This document shows positions 11,291 to 22,313 of a stretch of 64,000 nt of DNA, piece by piece; positions within the stretch are counted from its first letter, which is position 1; the number at the start of each line of letters is the position of its first letter. The position numbers and the translations under genes are program-made. Source of the DNA: Phymatolithon calcareum (lineage: Eukaryota; Rhodophyta; Florideophyceae; Hapalidiales); contig OZ345361.1 of the NCBI GenBank assembly GCA_977006965.1, positions 1,612,001-1,676,000 of the forward strand, in the 5' to 3' direction. The notes below the pieces were generated by a model. That model searched no databases. It was not told the DNA's origin and saw nothing but the letters and a program-made list of their open reading frames with translations.

Positions 11291-14200
11291 CAAAATATAT
11301 TGCGCAGGGTGGACCACCATTTAAATTAGAGCGGAAATTCTGCCTATACTGTGCAGGACTTGTCGAAAGTGATGGTGAAGAATTTCGAACGAAATTCTCA
11401 AGAGAGTCCATCTGAAAGCCCTGTCTCCCGACAGTGGTATTTTTGCTCTTGTTGGAATGAAAGTTCTGTCGTTTTGGCAGACATCTATATTCCTTGACGT
11501 CTGTACATCTTTCAGTTTGAGTCGTAGAAGAGGGCAAGGTACTTATCAGCCTTACGATCAAGACCCATACGGCTCTTTATAGAATTTACAGGGAAATCGG
11601 TTTTGTAACATGTTATGGTGCAAAGCCAATTGCACTATGTTGCACCAATATCACTTTGTCAGGGTTGAAAACAAGGCTGTACGCAGTCTCATTTGCACAG
11701 GTCGACATAGCGATGCAAACTTTCAATTGCACTTGCTCGTTAGCAAAAGTGTTATCATCAGATACTGCAGTAACTTGGCTATCGGCAGCATGAGAACTCT
11801 GCTCACCGCAGTCTGCTCTCAACGAGTGACTGCATCGCTAAACCACAGGTACAAATCGGGTCCCTCGTTTGTGCGGAAGTATCTGGGCAATATGTGTACT
11901 GTATTGTTCGCGGGAAACGGAAACCTGTCGTTCGACCTCGTCGTGGACTATATACCTTTTGTCCAATTTTTTGATTTTGCTTTGCTAGTGCAGTGGTTGA
12001 GCGTAGATGGCAGTGTTGGGGACATTCATACTGTGATCAGCATTTGCTGAGAACGATAGCGTTGCGATCAGCGTTGGTGCAAATAGACGAATGTTGCTTT
12101 AGTCGTACTTTAGTATCTGCCTCGTTCCCTTTGCTGGAGTCGGCTTCGTTGCTTAAGTGGTCTCACTGCAGAGAGTGTACTAGTAGTGGTGCACAGCCGG
12201 TGGAATGATTAGACTGGTGCCGGTCGTTGCCGTTCACTGTGCGTACACTTCGTGTACATGCAGTGAATGACAAGTGTATGTTACTTTTTTTCACATACTG
12301 CAGTACAAATTCTTGGCATCCGGTGACATACTTTTTGCGAAAAAATATAGCAGCAAGACCGTAACTAAATGAGCACAAGAAAAGTTGGAGTCTACATTGC
12401 CTGCAGAAAAGTGCGCACAGAAACTGCCCATCATTTATGGCAGGCTGGCTGGGTCTTTGAGGAACTCTATTCAACCCTTTACCGACAAAAAACTTCACCG
12501 GTTTCAATACCCTTGTTGCACTAATTTAGTGAGTATTGATAAACCGATTCAAAGTTGTCAGCCAGGGTGCATCCTTTTGGTTTCGAAAGTGTCCCACAGC
12601 AAGATATTTGCATCTTGCACAATAGAAGATTTGAATTTTCCGTCCTGTCTCTATGAGCAGTAATTGGACCTTTGTTGCAGTCCGAGTCAGTTGACGGACA
12701 ATCTGGTATACTATACCGGCAACACAATGTCGTGCACAAAAAGCCTAGTACTGTGCTGTAGGCCAGCTGGAAGGCAATTACTGTACGAAAGCTTTTTCGA
12801 ATGCTTGCTATTATGGAGCCACGTGTCAATGAGTGCCAATTCTGTGAGAAACAGATGACTGTCATGAAACAATGGATAACCAGTTATCATAAATAGTGTT
12901 GAATTCCATGATAAATCACTAGGACTTTTGTGTAATATTGGCTTACAGTATTCTCGGCTGAGATATACAGTACGGGTGAATATCCGCCCTTTGTTCGGTA
13001 CAGTACTCTGCAAGGGCGTTTGAAAATCTTCCATATGACTTGCAGTCCTCATTCATTGTTTCATTATGCTATTCGGGAAACTACAACACAGGCCTGAAAA
13101 ATTTGCGCTACTGTCCAAATTGCTTTAAGCCATCTGTCTGAGCTGAAAAACATTTTACAGGGCGATCATGTCGATTACTGCGGCCAAGCCAAACATGCGT
13201 GTCCCTTCTTGGGAGAATGTCAAGCCTACTATATGGAAGACGATGGGGGGGTGCGTTTCCGTAATGGGAAGGTTGGGTGCCAGTTAGCCTAAATTGAGGA
13301 GACGATCGCGCAAAGGTCATGGCAAAGAAATGTTGCAGGTGAGTGGAAACCGTGGGAATAGAATGTCCGCGATTGTCACAGAACGTTCAGTGGTTGGTCC
13401 ACTATGTGGTCGACTTGAGTATCGTCATAGAATTGAATTGGAATGCATTCTTCCGACGTGCCATTGGATCGTTGCCAGTGTGTGCCCGAGACGACGGCCA
13501 TTTCATGAGTAGAAATAATGTGCATTATGTACCGGCTATTTGCTAAACCATAACCATTGTTTCCTGTCTGGTCTTTTTCCTCGATTGACAGTTCTTGGCC
13601 AACGGTCTTCCACACTGCCTGGATATAATTGCTCTGAGAGAAAAGAGGCGCATGGTCCATCTCGTGAAGCCTCACTTGCGTCGATGTTACAGGTATTTTG
13701 AGTTACAGAACGGAATAATGATGATGGCTTAGAGAGAAATGAGGTGCTTCGTGCACCTCGTGAAGCGCCGCTTGCGCCGATGTTTTAAGCATTTTCAGAT
13801 ACAGACCGATGGTCGACCACGCTGGCTTGAATCATCACTAAGCGAGCAAGAGGCGCCCAGTGCAGCTTGCTAAACACCGCTTGTACCAACATCACAAGAA
13901 TTTTCAGTTGCAGACATGTGATTTGCCACACTGTGCGCAGCAAACTTGGAGCTCAATTCAGAAGCACCCATCGCCGTTTCTGTTTCTGCGCTGAAGTGCT
14001 TCTCGCCAAGAAAATCTTATGTCCGGCTGTCCCGCCGCATACAGCCTTTGTCCAATGAGTGCAATAATCTCCAGATTCTTGGCACACAGTCGATTGCACG
14101 GTATCGTCTCGGTGGGTGAGGCGCGAATGAATTTGGGGTGCTCGGATAAAAGTGCTGGTGCGAGAGACGCGGAATATTGCACTAGACTACAACAAAGAGG

Positions 14201-15037
14201 GCAACGGGTGGCGCAATCTCGCCCAGCTGGTGCACTCCTTCACTGTGAGATTGAGAACCGCCATCATCATCAACCATCTCAACGGTATCTTGTGCGTCCC
14301 ACGGTGCGCCATTCGCAACGTTTTATTGATGGTGCACGTCGGTCGTCGAAACAGCGATGACTTTTGAAACCCTTGTTTGAATTTTCCTGGTTGCAACTTG
14401 CCAATCGAAGCTCGTCCGACATGCCAAAATGAGGGTTGTGTGACCACTGACCAATCCCCAGTCGCGATGGTGATGATTGGAAGTTCGCCTCGGCCTGTAG
14501 CGCAACAGATGGCGACAGGGCAGAAATACATTTTCAGATTCGACTTACAGTACATGCACTAGTTCCGTCGGACGGTGCATGGCGGGCCCTGTCCACGTTG
14601 GAATTTTTATGCGTTGTAATGTTATTCCTTCTTGCCTGCCACATTGCATTATAATACTATTACGTTGTCTGTTGACGCCGAGGCATTGCACCGTTGCAAC
14701 ACGGCCACGCAGTACCACGGAATTTTATCACTTTTCACCATACCCCCGCATCCTCTCCACGTCGACCTACAAGTGCAGGTCGTCTTGTCTACAAAGCCAA
14801 CGGCCACCGTATTTTTTTGACAGTACAGTAGGCAAGCTGCAGCCAGCACCTTCTGCGAACACGAAGTTTTATTGCTACTCTTTTTTGAACATCCTCTTCC
14901 GGCCCACCGTTAACACACGTACATTCGCCATTCCGAACTCGCATCTCTAACTGCGAAACATTCACTTCACTTCACCCTCTCTCTTTCCTCACAAAGCAAA
15001 CCGGCGTACAGCAAGCACACCGTGCGTGTGCATCAAC
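11291..15037. other. 3.7-kb stretch with no supported gene
   Basis: The longest frames (11610-12050, 146 codons from an ATG; 14187-14555 minus, 122 codons) show no recognisable motif, have no second copy for support, and overlap other open frames of similar length. I leave them uncalled. The last few hundred bases, rich in CCTCTC and CTTCACTTCACC, probably contain the promoter of the kinase gene that starts at 15038. Confidence 0.4.
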
Positions 15038-16216
15038 ATGCCGTCAGACGGCATTCTTCCACCGTCCAACATGCGCGTTGGCGGCTACACAATAACCACT
15101 CACATCGGCTCCGGAACCTCCGGTCAAGTATACCGTGCGCGTGCGCCCAACAGTGCTGACGACGTGGCCATCAAAATCATCCCTGCCTTCCGAGTCGGTC
15201 TGTCCGTTCGTCGCGAGGTTCAAATTCATCATTCCCTCCTCCATCCCAACGTCGTTCAACTACACGAAGTTCTCGCCCTCTCCTCGCAGCATTCATCAGG
15301 CGGCAATGCACCGCTAGCGCTGGTGATGGAGTTATGTTCGAAGGGTGATCTTTTCGACGAACTTGCCGGCAACGGCGTTCTACCGCCCGCTATTGCACGT
15401 CGTCGTCTTCGGGACATTGCTCGCGGATTACGTTATATGCACACCAACGGTTTTGTACACGGAGATTTGAAATTGGAAAATGTTGGCATTGACTCGTCGG
15501 GTATTGCAAAACTCATTGATTTCGGCTGTTCGCGTCGCATCTCCGGTGTGGAAGGGACGCAATTTGAAACTTTTGGAGGCACCGTGCAATATCTCGCCCC
15601 GGAAATGATCCCCACTATGACAAATAGGGATGGATGTCCGCCGACGGTGGCGACGGATTTGTGGGCTTTGGGTGTCATTCTGTACACCTGTATGGCTGGC
15701 TCTTATCCTTTCGACGGACAGACAAGGGCGTCTATGAATGAAACGGAGGTTGAGTTGAGAACACGACACAATATTATGCGCTGTCCTCCTGCACCGTTTC
15801 CTAGTTCTATTACGGTGCCGCGCGATTTGCAGACGCTTATTGACGGATTGTTGCAGAAGGATCCCGCGAAACGTATGACCCTTGACGAGGTCATTGCCGC
15901 AATCGCACCGCCGCAGATGCGTCGCCATCACCCTGTCGCCAGTCCGGAGCCCAGTCCACCCTTGCAACCACGAAAGGGCATCTCCGGTGTTGCTTGGCCG
16001 GGTCCGCTGCAGCGCGAGCGAACTAATCCTGAACGGGACGGTGATGAATCCCACGCTACTGACGGGGGAAGAAGACGACAGAGTACGACGGAGGTGTTGG
16101 AAATCGTGGATAAGGTCAGGTTGCAACGGATGACCAAACTGGTGGAACGGACATATATTTTCTCCGATAAGACGGCGCCGCAAAGGCAGAATGTCGCATC
16201 TGCAGGCGGTAGCTAA
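15038..16216 (+). CDS. Serine/threonine protein kinase (CAMK/SNF1-like), 392 aa
   Basis: A complete kinase domain: Gly-rich loop GSGTSGQV (residues 24-31), ATP-anchoring Lys46, alpha-C Glu60, catalytic loop HGDLKLEN (141-148), DFG (161-163), activation segment FGGTVQYLAPE (179-189), and DLWALGV in the F helix. The catalytic Asp143 is present, but the usual HRD Arg is Gly. Such a kinase is usually considered independent of HRD-Arg/phospho-activation-loop pairing (family knowledge). The KLEN after the catalytic Asp and the overall layout fit CAMK/SNF1-type Ser/Thr kinases. A basic, Pro/Arg-rich tail (about 295-392) follows. The start is the ATG at 15038; the open frame before it has no ATG. A damaged inverted copy of the tail lies at 17900-18200. 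Confidence 0.88.
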   Translation: MPSDGILPPSNMRVGGYTITTHIGSGTSGQVYRARAPNSADDVAIKIIPAFRVGLSVRREVQIHHSLLHPNVVQLHEVLALSSQHSSGGNAPLALVMELCSKGDLFDELAGNGVLPPAIARRRLRDIARGLRYMHTNGFVHGDLKLENVGIDSSGIAKLIDFGCSRRISGVEGTQFETFGGTVQYLAPEMIPTMTNRDGCPPTVATDLWALGVILYTCMAGSYPFDGQTRASMNETEVELRTRHNIMRCPPAPFPSSITVPRDLQTLIDGLLQKDPAKRMTLDEVIAAIAPPQMRRHHPVASPEPSPPLQPRKGISGVAWPGPLQRERTNPERDGDESHATDGGRRRQSTTEVLEIVDKVRLQRMTKLVERTYIFSDKTAPQRQNVASAGGS

Positions 16217-16968
16217 CTCGTTTTCCGGCTTATTATTTGAGACAGTTTTATTTTTTTGAATGTCTTTCACAACACAGTTTTCAGTAGTTTATAGAATTGG
16301 ATGGCACATTTTTGGTGACTCTTCTTCGGCCTCTTGCGGACAACTTGAAAATAAACTCACTTGCATTGCAAACCTAAGGCTACAGCGTCAAGAAAAGTAT
16401 GGAGTACTTTACGTAGTGTGCTTGCAAACTCTGAAGTATTGTGAGGGTACATGCTGACACTCAGGGAAAGACGAGGCCTTGGATGTTCAATAGTTCTTTG
16501 GAAGCACTTGACAAGTCGACACGACACGCTTCCATGTATTCACAGTTGGAAGAGTGCTGCGCTATAGGAGTCGTTTGCGGAGCGAAGAAATTGCACGGAC
16601 AATCGAGTTACTATACTGTACTGTACCCGTGCAATGAACATAACATGAACGGAACCGTTCATGTCATCATCAAACGACAGCAAGTGGATTCCCTTGAGGA
16701 AAAATGATACTTTACTATTTCTTCATCTTTCTCTCACTAAGGCCAAACACAATGCTGGAGGCATGATGCAAACTACCTGCCTGATTACATTAATTCTCTT
16801 TTCATTCGTACTAACTTCCCGAAGCGAATTCGATTCACATCATGTGATTTCATGAGACATGCTCGGCAGGAGGCCCGTCATCATCTTTCTTCCCAATAAT
16901 ATATAACCATTCAAAAACACCGTTACAAACACAGTGGAAGGAAAGGAATATAGTTCTTGAATCGAGAT
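16217..16968. promoter_or_regulatory. Intergenic region with a TATA-like box before the phosphatase-fold gene
   Basis: No gene is seen. AATATATAACC at about 16899-16909 is a plausible TATA element some 60 bp before the first in-frame ATG (16969) of the next gene. A stem (ACATGAACGG ... CCGTTCATGT) lies at about 16642-16665, inside a larger imperfect pair (TTGCACGG ... CCGTGCAA, about 16591-16635). Confidence 0.45.
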
Positions 16969-17766
16969 ATGATCTCAAGATTAAGAACATTTCACAATCT
17001 CACCACACGACACCACACTGCCACCGAGCCGTCGACCATGCGTCGCCCTCCATCCCCGCCTCTAATTCCTCCATTCCGTTTCGCATGTGTGGAGACCGGA
17101 GTCTACCGCGGAGCGCATCCATCACTGAAGAACTTTCGCCATCTCACTCGTCTAAATCTCCGCAGCATAATCTCCCTCATCCCCGACGCCGCCTCTCCAT
17201 CCGGAGATCTCTCCACCTTCTGTGCCTCCCGTCGCATAACGCACTACACGCACACCGTTCTAAAGTATGACGATGGTTTTTCCCACACCCCTGAACTTGT
17301 CGCCTTAATTCTCTCACAACTCCTAGACCCCTTGAATCATCCAGTTTTTCTGCATTGTCTTGACGGTCGACAGAACACCGGATTGGTCGTCATGTGTCTG
17401 CGCAAACTGCAAAATTGGGGCCTTCAGGGAATCCTTGGTGAATTCGCACGCTACACGAAAGGGAATACGTTCGCCTTCGAGGAGCAGCAGTTCGTGCAGA
17501 CGTTCAATGCCCCAGTTCAATTGCCGTATTCCGTTCCGGACTGGTTTGCCAATCGCGTCCGATTTGGACCGATTCATCCTCCTCTCGCAGTGGACAGCAC
17601 AGAGAGTATGCTTGCCAACACAGCCAGGAAAGAACATTCGGCCGACCGCAGTGGGCGTGATGCACGTGGCAGACATGCGCAAGCTCTCGCAGTGTACTCA
17701 TCGAGGCTCGATGCGTTGAATGTCGATGGTGTTCAATTACGACGGAAGGATCCCCCGGCGTCATGA
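16969..17766 (+). CDS. Oca/Siw14-like atypical tyrosine phosphatase-fold protein, probable pseudophosphatase
   Basis: The region from residue about 30 (PPFRFACVETGVYRGAHP) is the start of the Siw14/Oca type dual-specificity fold, which in fungi and plants includes inositol-pyrophosphate phosphatases and inactive Oca partners. The P-loop reads HCLDGRQNTG at residues 129-138. The nucleophile Cys130 is present, but the CX5R arginine position (136) is Asn, so catalysis is doubtful. LVVMCLRKLQNW follows, as in the family. The tail (about 200-265) is low-complexity and basic. The first in-frame ATG is 16969 (265 aa); the ATG at 17038 lies in a good context directly before the conserved domain and would give 242 aa. 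The open frame upstream of 16969 has no ATG. Confidence 0.75.
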   Translation: MISRLRTFHNLTTRHHTATEPSTMRRPPSPPLIPPFRFACVETGVYRGAHPSLKNFRHLTRLNLRSIISLIPDAASPSGDLSTFCASRRITHYTHTVLKYDDGFSHTPELVALILSQLLDPLNHPVFLHCLDGRQNTGLVVMCLRKLQNWGLQGILGEFARYTKGNTFAFEEQQFVQTFNAPVQLPYSVPDWFANRVRFGPIHPPLAVDSTESMLANTARKEHSADRSGRDARGRHAQALAVYSSRLDALNVDGVQLRRKDPPAS

Positions 17767-17899
17767 GGTACATGCCGCCCGATAAGTGGAATTGGATGAC
17801 AAATCACCTTATTTTCTGAATGTCTGAAAAAGACTGAAGAACAATGAGAAGCCTGCACTTACCAAAAGAATAAAACTGTTTGGCTTCAGGAAAGGTACG

Positions 17900-18200
17900 C
17901 CACCACCGTTTGAAGCGACGTATTGTCCCGGCGGCGAAGTTGGATGCATTCGGTCTAAACATTTCGCTATCCGCAGTAGATTCACATTGTCCACGAGTTC
18001 AAGCACTTCCGCCTTCTTATATCCTGTTCTCCGGCTCCTCGTCGAGTGACGTGTCCGACGGCTCTGATTGGTGTTCTCTCGCTCGCCTTTCTACGGCTGC
18101 CGGCATGGCGATGTCGAAGACGCCCTTTCGAAAAAGCACATACTATTGTTGGACTCGACTCCGCGCTCGCGACAGGGTGACGGCAATTCAAGTCGGATGG
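17900..18200 (-). pseudogene. Inverted, damaged copy of the kinase gene 3' end
   Basis: Read on the minus strand, this matches the tail of the kinase gene at about 15915-16205. The RHPVASAESSP segment corresponds to HHPVASPEPSP of the kinase, and LELVDNVNLLRIAK corresponds to LEIVDKVRLQRMTK. The two parts lie in different frames (17982-18206 and 17809-18006), so at least one frameshift has occurred. No kinase domain is present here. It is a degenerate inverted duplicate between the phosphatase-fold gene and the GTPase gene. Confidence 0.7.
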
Positions 18201-18367
18201 ATTCAAACGGCCTGCCTTTTCAGTTTACTAGATTGGAAGAGGTTCGGACCACGAGGCGAGCATGTCAATTGGGCTCTACACACACAGGATTTTGTCGACA
18301 ACACCAAGGGATCAGGCACTTGCAGACTTGACGCCTCTTAAAACAAATAGTACTGTAGTATTTTCGT

Positions 18368-20002
18368 TTATTCCATAGCATCTTTCGCCGCACGTACCCG
18401 TGCAGAGCGTCTCAGTCTCTCCTTTTTCGGCGCGGGCGTTCCGGCTGCAGGCTTTTTCGCCACATGATATGACGGCTCGACCTCGCTTTTCGCACCACTC
18501 GGAGCAGCCGCCATTGCCACATCACCATCCACATCATCGGCAATATTTACGGCGGTTGAGCCCACTGCAGAAGCCGGTGTCGCAGCCGCGAACAACGCCT
18601 TAGTATGCACATCCATCTGCAGTTGCGAAAGCTCGTCGCGTTCAGTTTCGACAACCTTCTTCACATCAAACTCCTCTCCCCATGAACTGACAATACTCGC
18701 GCTCAATTGGGCAGACTGGGGACCAGCTGGAGGTAGCGTATAAAACGGGATCTTACCACTATTCCAGTCCATCAGCACAATTCTTGCGGCAGCCTCAACG
18801 TCAAAAGACCCACCACGACGGAATTTGCCTCGGATCTTGCAGAGTAGGGCAAGAAACTCTGCGGTGGTGTTAAATGCAGGCAGCGAATAGGCCACCATTA
18901 GTGGCTCTGCACCTACGCGTCGGATTATGGTCTCCATAGGAGCGATCGGGTCCGACAACTGCTCAATTTTGATGCAATTGCGCAACACAAGGGCGTCTTC
19001 ATTGCTATTTGAAAACACAATTCCTGGGCAGTCGATAAGACTAATATTCTTATCGAGACGAACCTCCTGCGCAGATGTGGTTACCCCCGGGGTGGCACCA
19101 GTGGAGACTGCTCGAGACCTCTTCAAAGAATTGATAAGAGAGCTTTTTCCGACATTGGGGAACCCGATAACGCCAACGGTGATGGAAGTCTTCAGATTTT
19201 TGTTCCGAGTATAGTTCTTAAGCAAAGACAACAAATTATTCGCACCAAGGCATTCAGACATGTTCACCGTCGCCGCGGAGAGAGCAGACATGCGAGCCTG
19301 TCCCACAGTGCCATTGGATTGCGTGGACGCCCGGAATGCAACAGTGGGGAATTCATTCCTGAGATACGCCAGCCACTTGTCAGTAACCTCCTTGGGCACA
19401 AGGTCGACCTTGTTCAACACAAGCACAATTCGCTTTGTGCCACCAGTGCTAGCGATCACAGCCCTCTCCGCATCCAAGCACCTGCATCCGATAGGGTCGC
19501 GGGCGTCAAGTACTTCGAGAATGACATCTGCAGAGTCCACTACGCGACGGAATTCGCGCATGAACGCGCGTCGCGACTGATCCTGCTCCGAGTTGAGCTT
19601 CTTCCCCGCGGACATTTCGTCTCCTGTAGCACCAGTTTCGAATTCTTCGCCATCAAAGTTGGCTGTGCGTCGCGCGGCGCTAGCTGAAAAGTCAGCCAGC
19701 GACATGTTGGCAGTGGACGAGGCCCCGCCTCTCGCATTTGCTTCGCGGCGCGCTTTAATGGCTGCTTTACGGGCCTCTTCCTCTGCGGCACGCTTTTGCT
19801 CCAGGCTTTCCATGAGCTCCTGCTTGTAGGGCCATAGGTTAGGGATACCAGGATCTTTCTTCGCGCGCTTTTTCGAGATGGCATTATCACGCTTGTTCCT
19901 TCGCGCTTCCTTTCGCACCTGGCGGTGATGCTCGCGTACCTTCTTCTCCACCTTGTACTTGTGGCGCAATGTCTTGCGCTTAGATTTCACGTGAGACGCC
20001 AT
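18368..20002 (-). CDS. NUG1/GNL3-like: Nucleostemin/NUG1-family circularly permuted GTPase (544 aa)
   Basis: Nucleolar GTPase needed for 60S ribosomal subunit assembly and export (family knowledge). The N-terminus (residues 1-50) is very basic, as in GNL3/Nug1, followed by an Ala/Arg/Glu-rich coiled region (65-92). The GTPase motifs come in permuted order: DARDP (167-170 region), G4 NKVD (197-200), a G5-like segment near 223-227, G1 GFPNVGKSS (280-288), G2 within TGATPGVTT (301-309) and G3 DCPG (324-327). The C-terminus ends in an acidic then Lys/Arg-rich tail. The start is the ATG at 20002 (MASHVKSKRK); open sequence upstream has no ATG. Its 5' end faces the CBM48-SPRY gene, with 661 bp between the start codons. 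Confidence 0.93.
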   Translation of the reverse strand: MASHVKSKRKTLRHKYKVEKKVREHHRQVRKEARRNKRDNAISKKRAKKDPGIPNLWPYKQELMESLEQKRAAEEEARKAAIKARREANARGGASSTANMSLADFSASAARRTANFDGEEFETGATGDEMSAGKKLNSEQDQSRRAFMREFRRVVDSADVILEVLDARDPIGCRCLDAERAVIASTGGTKRIVLVLNKVDLVPKEVTDKWLAYLRNEFPTVAFRASTQSNGTVGQARMSALSAATVNMSECLGANNLLSLLKNYTRNKNLKTSITVGVIGFPNVGKSSLINSLKRSRAVSTGATPGVTTSAQEVRLDKNISLIDCPGIVFSNSNEDALVLRNCIKIEQLSDPIAPMETIIRRVGAEPLMVAYSLPAFNTTAEFLALLCKIRGKFRRGGSFDVEAAARIVLMDWNSGKIPFYTLPPAGPQSAQLSASIVSSWGEEFDVKKVVETERDELSQLQMDVHTKALFAAATPASAVGSTAVNIADDVDGDVAMAAAPSGAKSEVEPSYHVAKKPAAGTPAPKKERLRRSARVRAAKDAME

Positions 20003-20663
20003 TGCAAAGCGAGGTGACGATTTTCGCAGTCGGTGCGGAGGCGGATCAAGCAGCACGAAAATATCGCCGTCGACAATCTATCGAAAAGTTGCAAATATGA
20101 CAAATGTCCTACGTGGACACGTAAAAGTTGATTTGTATGGTCGCTTGCGATTGGGCGAGGAGCACGAAACTTGGGCTGTGCCATACATTGCGCAGGAAAT
20201 GAAAACACTTGAAAGCGCATCATCTTGTGCTCCGCTGTCTCTTCTCCCTCACAAAAAGCAGGTCGTACGAATACACTCTTCTGCACTCCGCTTACTTCAC
20301 ATTTACCTTCGGCCACCTTTTCGGCTTCTTCGCTCCAACACGTCATCCATACTTGATGGCGCCGGAGGCCGTGTCTGGCCCGTCCACGCCGCCTTGTGCA
20401 AATACCTCCATGGTTCAGACCCCTCGATTTTGGGAGGTCTCCCATGCGTGCATTGATCAAGCGCACGCACAGGCGCAAACCACTGCGAGCCCGGTTTCCG
20501 CATTTGAGGTACGTTGTTACGCTCCAACTCGCTTGCATACCGCGTTTTGCAATAATTAAGCTTGCACTTGCTTGCCCAGAATCCAGTGCGCACAGCGTAA
20601 GCATTCTCTGACTCGCGTTTACAACAAAAATGCTCTTGACGCTTTAAACCATCGTACCACACG
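20003..20663. promoter_or_regulatory. Divergent promoter region between the NUG1-like and CBM48-SPRY genes
   Basis: 661 bp between two divergent start codons. Several overlapping open frames on both strands have no recognisable content. I see no clear TATA element; it is presumably a bidirectional promoter plus 5' leaders. Confidence 0.4.
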
Positions 20664-22313
20664 ATGCAGCTGATCACTGATGTTCCGTTCATTTGGTCAT
20701 ATCCGGCAAAGTCGGCGTTCGTCACTGGCACCTTTGGCAACTGGGAAACCACATATCCCATGACGCAAATGTCAGGAATTGAGGGCCCCATTTGGGCATT
20801 TACAAAGGCGCTTCCGCCTGGGGAATACCAATACAAATGTGAGTTGCATTTAAAACATCTCAACATGAAGACGCTCGATTGGCTCGAACTCGAGGAATAG
20901 TTTCCGTATCAGTCAGAACGTGGACGGGACAACTGACGTGACTTGCATTTTCTCTTTCTTCGCGATGCGTACCTCGTGCGGGTTGCGGACCTTTTCTTTA
21001 CAGTCATTATTGACAACGTTTGGCGCCATGCCCCAGACCAGCATATCACTCGTGACGAGCGCGGTATTATTAACAACGTTTTGTCCGTCACTGTTGAGGC
21101 TTGTGGAGACGTTACCTGCTTCTGTTCCAGCTTTTTCGGCAATGCTGCAAACCACCCAGAAGACACTGAAACGGCCACGACTCAAATACGTGAGGGTATC
21201 ATGACCCCGCAGACCATGGCCAAAATTCAACGCAACATTGGGGTGGCGTACAGATATGTTGAGCGTCCTCTACGTAGAAATTTCCCGTTCCGCAAGACGT
21301 ACATGCACACCGAGATCTCAGACCGACCTTTCGACGTCACTGTCGTCAACGTGAAAAATCTCAAGGCTGGTAAACTGTTCTTCGAGGACCAGCCAACAGA
21401 GGGTACCATTTCTCGGGTATCGTCCTATGAGTACATAAATCTCGAAAAAAATGCGCGATACGACCCGAATGTACCCGTTGTCGAGGACGCTGCATACGCA
21501 GCTGTGTTGAACGACCAGGCAGGCTCATTCCCGCATACAGCCCCAAATAGAGCGTATGCTTCGGGTGATCCAACCGAGTTTGCTTATTCGGTGCGAGCAC
21601 GACTGTCCTCTCCGATCCTGGGCTTCAAGGAGAACGAATGTCATCCAGGCATTAAGCTTCTGTATACGAATCATTGCGCAGTTCGCGTGCAGGAGCGTGG
21701 GTTATACAAGTCTGTTCGCGGGGTTCTTTCGGTTCGCAAAGACAAAAAGCGGGTGTATTACGAGTTTTTCGTGCTGCGGCAGTCTGCCGGCGGCGGTGTT
21801 TGTTTGGGTCTTGCTACGCCAGAGTTGCCATTGAATTGCTTGTGCGGCACAAGGCCGAACTCGATCGGCTTCTGTACATCGGGAAGCTTGATTCGAACAG
21901 TAGACGGGAAAGAAACCTGGACCGCCTTTGGGGACGACGTCGGGTCGCGGAGCACAGTCGGATGTTTAGTTGGATTGGAGAAAGTTAACGAGTCCGACGG
22001 TACAAAAGCAGTCCTGAAGGCGAATGTTCAATTCTTCGTCGACGGCTTCAGCCGGGGTAGAGTGGACTATGAGTTCGTCGGGGACCTTGACGTGTATCCC
22101 ACCTTGTCGCTCTTCGCCAAAAATACGAGCGTTTACTCTCTGTTCAACGGACCAGACATGCTCTTCACTTCTTGTCTACCTCGTGATGAAGACATTCTTG
22201 ATTTGGACGGCAAGAAAATCCGACGAGACGCCGGAAACACACCTCGAAGTCTTGGACTCTCAACAAGCCCGGAGGACGGAGAAAGTACTATACAGCATCC
22301 GACGGGATCTTGA
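20664..22313 (+). CDS. CBM48 (AMPK-beta-type glycogen-binding) and SPRY domain fusion protein, one intron
   Basis: Two exons: 20664-20838 and 21004-22313, with a 165-bp intron (donor GTGAGT at 20839, acceptor TTTTCTTTACAG ending 21003), giving 494 aa. Splicing restores a complete AMPK-beta/CBM48 module at residues about 5-87: FIWSYPAKSAFVTGTFGNW, then the PPGEYQYK/FIIDNVWRH junction and NNVLSV at the end, the standard glycogen-binding order. A linker follows, with a stretch resembling membrane-traffic or docking sequence only weakly. A SPRY/B30.2-like region at about 300-440 contains YYEFFV, LGLATPE and the VQFFVDG and YPTLSLF strands. A carbohydrate-binding regulatory or adaptor role on cytosolic starch is inferred. 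It is not an AMPK beta subunit, since the C-terminal ASC domain is absent. Confidence 0.85.

Noticed and set aside
11610-12050. 146-codon plus frame
   Set aside because: No motif, no second copy and no promoter feature; length is compatible with chance in this composition.
15428-16270. 280-codon open frame on the strand opposite the kinase
   Set aside because: It lies antisense to a clear kinase domain, and its content follows from the kinase codons; no motif of its own.
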